Under the pieces are notes generated by a model. That model was not told the origin of the DNA, did no database searches, and saw only the letters and a program-made list of their open reading frames with translations. Shown in pieces: positions 61,963-64,000 of a stretch of DNA of 64,000 nt (its first letter is position 1; each line of letters begins with the position of its first letter). Position numbers and translations under genes: made by a program. The DNA is taken from NCBI RefSeq assembly GCF_014842995.1, contig NZ_JACYXL010000008.1:224842-288841 (forward strand), read 5' to 3'. The DNA is from Rhodanobacter sp. 7MK24 (GTDB taxonomy: Bacteria > Pseudomonadota > Gammaproteobacteria > Xanthomonadales > Rhodanobacteraceae).

Positions 61963-63528
61963 ATGGATGCATCCATGCATGGTTCGCAAAATTGTGGTAC
62001 CCGTCCGATCCGGGTGCTGGTGGTGGAGGACAGTCGCGAAGACGCCGAGCTGGCGCTGGCCGAGCTGACCGACGACGCACTGGTGCACGAGGCGCGCGTG
62101 GTGGACGACGAGGCGACCTATCTCGCCGCCCTGCGCGAGTTCGCGCCGGACATCGTGCTCTCCGACCTCAGCCTGCCGGGCTTCTCCGGCCAGCGCGCGC
62201 TGGAGCTGCTGCGCCAGTGCGACGAGGACCTGCCCTTCATCTTCGTCTCCGCCACGCTGGGCGAGGAGGCGGCCATTGCGGCACTGCGCAACGGCGCCAC
62301 CGACTACATCCTCAAGCAGAACCCGGCGCGCCTCGCCAGCGCCGTGCGTCGCGCGCTGGCCGAGGCTGCGGAACACCGCGCCAACCAGCGTGCCGAAGCA
62401 GAGTTGATCCGCGCGCAGCGCTTCGAGAGCCTGGCCATGCTGGCCGGCGGCCTCAGCCACGACCTGCGCAACCTGCTGCAACCGCTGCTGCTGGCTGGCG
62501 AAACCCTGCGTCACCGCAACGACGATCCGCAGCTCGCGCGGCTGGGTGAACTGGTGCGCGACTGCGGCAAGCGCGGGCTGGAGATGGTGCAATCCATGCT
62601 CTCCTTTGCCCGTGGCGCGCGCCGTGCCGAGGAAGTTCGCCTCGGTGGGCTGATGGATGCGCTGGGCCTGCTGCTCAAGGGCAGTGTGCCGCGCGCGATA
62701 CGCATGCAGATGAGGGTGGATGAGCCCGAGCTAGCGTTCGCCGGCAACCACACCGAATTGCAGCAATGCATGCTCAACCTCTGCCTCAACGCGATACAGG
62801 CGATGCCGAGCGGCGGCGAGCTGCGCATCGAGGCGGAGCAACTGAAACTGGAAGCCGGTTTCTTCCTGCCGGGCGAGCAGATGCATGCCGGCCAGTACCT
62901 GCGCCTCGGCGTGATCGACAGCGGCCAGGGCATGAGCCGCGAGGTGTTGGCGCGTCTGTTCGAGCCGTTTTTCACCACCAAGGAAAACGGCACCGGCCTC
63001 GGCCTCCTGTCGTGCCAGCGCATCGTCGCCAGCCACGGCGGCGTGATGCGCGTGGACAGCTCACCGGGTCATGGCACGCGTTTCGATCTCTACATCCCGC
63101 TGCAGGAGATGGTGGACATCGGCGAGACGGGCGACGACAGCGAGGATCTCGAGGGTCTGGGCGAACTCGTGCTGGTGGTGGCCGAGGCGGCCGCCGAGCT
63201 TTCCCTGCTCATCGACACGCTGGACGCCTGGGGCTATCAAGCCAGCGCCAGCCAGAGCGGCACTGCCGCGTTGCAGTGGGTCGGTGCCCACGGCCTGCCC
63301 GACCTCGTGCTGATGGACGCGGATATGAACCTGCTCACCGGGGGCCGCACGCTTGCCGCGTTGGTCGAGCAGGGCTACGACGGTGCGGTGGTGATGCTGG
63401 TGCGCCCGGACGCGCCGCCGAATCGCGACGACCTGCCTCCCATGGCCAGCCTGCATGTGCTCGACAAGCCGGTCACCACAAGGAAGCTGTTGCGTACGTT
63501 GCGATTGGCGCTGACCGGCGCCGCTTGA
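61963..63528 (+). CDS. Hybrid REC-histidine kinase-REC protein
   Basis: This 521-aa soluble protein has an N-terminal receiver (VLVVEDSREDAEL; phospho-Asp in DIVLSDLSLPG; Lys in YILKQNP), a HisKA box LAGGLSHDLRNLLQPLLL, an ATPase domain (NLCLNAIQAM; GVIDSGQGMS; FFTTKENGTGLGL) and a C-terminal receiver-like domain. That last domain keeps Asp (DLVLMDADMN) and Lys (LDKPV) but has lost the acidic pair (LVVAEAAAEL). It completes a kinase-regulator-hybrid operon, a probable phosphorelay without a DNA-binding output in the window. Confidence 0.9.
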   Translation: MDASMHGSQNCGTRPIRVLVVEDSREDAELALAELTDDALVHEARVVDDEATYLAALREFAPDIVLSDLSLPGFSGQRALELLRQCDEDLPFIFVSATLGEEAAIAALRNGATDYILKQNPARLASAVRRALAEAAEHRANQRAEAELIRAQRFESLAMLAGGLSHDLRNLLQPLLLAGETLRHRNDDPQLARLGELVRDCGKRGLEMVQSMLSFARGARRAEEVRLGGLMDALGLLLKGSVPRAIRMQMRVDEPELAFAGNHTELQQCMLNLCLNAIQAMPSGGELRIEAEQLKLEAGFFLPGEQMHAGQYLRLGVIDSGQGMSREVLARLFEPFFTTKENGTGLGLLSCQRIVASHGGVMRVDSSPGHGTRFDLYIPLQEMVDIGETGDDSEDLEGLGELVLVVAEAAAELSLLIDTLDAWGYQASASQSGTAALQWVGAHGLPDLVLMDADMNLLTGGRTLAALVEQGYDGAVVMLVRPDAPPNRDDLPPMASLHVLDKPVTTRKLLRTLRLALTGAA

Positions 63529-63542
63529 TGCTGGATGCTTGT

Positions 63543-63600
63543 ATCAAACGCTGGAGCTAAGCGGCGGCGAAGCCGTCCGCCTTGAACGAGTTGTTAGCGC
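63543..63600 (-). other. Integron attC-like recombination site
   Basis: Read on the minus strand, directly after the stop of the DUF4279-like gene, comes GCGCTAACAACTCGTTCAAG, then an imperfect palindrome GGCGGACGGCTTCGCCGCCG and CTTAGCTCCAGCGTTTGAT. This has the order of a cassette attC of about 60 bp: R'' core (CTAAC), L'' box (CTCGTTCAAG), hairpin, L' box (GCTTAGCTC-AGCG) and R' core (GTT). It resembles attC sites such as that of aadA cassettes. R' (GTTTGAT) departs from GTTRRRY at one base. No integrase gene is in the window. Confidence 0.68.
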
Positions 63601-63862
63601 TCAAACCGTGCACTCGCGGGCATCCGAGTACAGATAGTAGGTGTCGAGGTCCAACTGCAAGCCATAGAAGGCGAGGCGAGCTATGACCCCCTTTGCAACA
63701 TTGAGGCCAGCGCCAATGTCATTGAAGTTGCCAACCAGTTGCATGGTGCCGCCAAAGCGCTGGCTGACCGCGGCGAACGCGGGTGCGTTGGCATCCATTT
63801 GAAGCAGAACATCATGCAAATGCTCTTCCAGTTCAGCAGTACGGGCGAGCCGAGAGTAGAGC
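63601..63862 (-). pseudogene. DUF4279-like cassette gene, 5' end removed by IS insertion
   Basis: The frame reads leftward to TGA at 63601-63603. The visible 86 residues (YSRLARTAELEEHLHDVL ... QRFGGTMQLVGNFND ... IARLAFYGLQLDLDTYYLYS) match the C-terminal half of DUF4279 proteins, including the terminal L-x-L-D-x-D-x-Y block. A TTG at 63819 could open a 72-aa product, but family similarity continues upstream to about 63862 and then stops where IS-like sequence begins. Composition is less GC-rich than the flanking genes. Function unknown; genes of this kind occur in mobile cassettes. Confidence 0.65.
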
Positions 63863-64000
63863 TGAAGCGTCCTCGTTGATTCGAGCCAGTCGGAAGTAGA
63901 GTTTCCCCACCAAGGAGCTCTGCATGAAGAAGTCGAAGTTCAGCGAGGAACAGATCGTCCGGATCCTCAAGGAGGTCGAGGCCGGCGCGAAGGTGGCTGA
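63863..64000 (+). mobile_element. IS3-family insertion sequence, left part
   Basis: The window ends inside an insertion sequence. The candidate left end starts with TGAAGCGTCC at 63863, where the DUF4279 homology breaks, and is followed by about 60 bp of leader and the first transposase frame. The right end and target duplication lie outside the window, so the exact terminus is not proven. Confidence 0.65.
63924..64000 (+). CDS. IS3-family transposase OrfA, N-terminal fragment
   Basis: An ATG behind AAGGAG opens KKSKFSEEQIVRILKEVEAG, the classic start of IS3-family (IS407-like) OrfA with its helix-turn-helix. Only 25 codons lie within the window. OrfA normally joins OrfB by -1 frameshifting to form the DDE transposase. 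Confidence 0.88.
   Translation, partial: MKKSKFSEEQIVRILKEVEAGAKVA

Overview
This 64 kb window is GC-rich chromosomal DNA from a gammaproteobacterium of the order Xanthomonadales, most likely Rhodanobacteraceae (Dyella, Rhodanobacter, Luteibacter or Frateuria type). The assignment rests on protein style: an X. campestris-like tryptophan 2,3-dioxygenase, a TrpS with a C-terminal extension, a PhoP/PhoQ pair with a PepSY gene, Xanthomonas-type TonB receptors next to glycosidases, and CGTCATCCC/GGGGAGAGG intergenic repeats. It is inference, since no rRNA or other taxonomic marker is present.

Layout. 1-4 kb: end of a dienelactone hydrolase gene, then a Gram-positive-type pyruvate dehydrogenase operon (pdhA-pdhB-pdhC, minus strand). 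4-7.3 kb: kynA, a flavin reductase-like gene and a POT peptide transporter. 7.4-12.1 kb: a MarR regulator divergent from hpd-hmgA-fahA (tyrosine/homogentisate catabolism) with a 20-bp palindrome between them, then a VOC gene broken by an in-frame stop and a MITE-like repeat. 12.3-27.5 kb: housekeeping genes (trpS, arginase, tRNA-Thr, SPOR protein, coaX-birA, PhoP/PhoQ, dusA, TMEM175-like channel, fpr, tpx) plus a large secreted protein of unknown function with a duplicated N-terminal module.

27.8-59.1 kb is a large glycan-utilisation region. A translationally coupled operon encodes GH2 beta-mannosidase, GH3, GH125, GH92 and a second GH2. A second unit carries a TonB receptor, a variant GH92 and a GH29 fucosidase. 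A second TonB receptor follows. Facing it is a lacI-MFS-fructokinase-AGE epimerase operon, divergent from a third GH92. The enzyme set matches stepwise trimming of plant-type N-glycans (alpha-mannose, beta-xylose, alpha-fucose, core beta-mannose), and the cytoplasmic operon looks like mannose uptake, isomerisation to fructose and phosphorylation. Five 18-bp pseudo-palindromes of form ATTTRRATCGATYYAAAT precede these units, including both sides of the lacI gene. This suggests one LacI-controlled regulon.

59.7-64 kb: a three-gene phosphorelay (CHASE3-like/PAS kinase, small response regulator, REC-kinase-REC hybrid). It is followed by a short sequence that looks like an integron attC site directly behind a DUF4279-like gene. 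That gene is cut at its 5' end by the left part of an IS3-family element that runs off the window. No CRISPR array, rRNA or prophage was seen.
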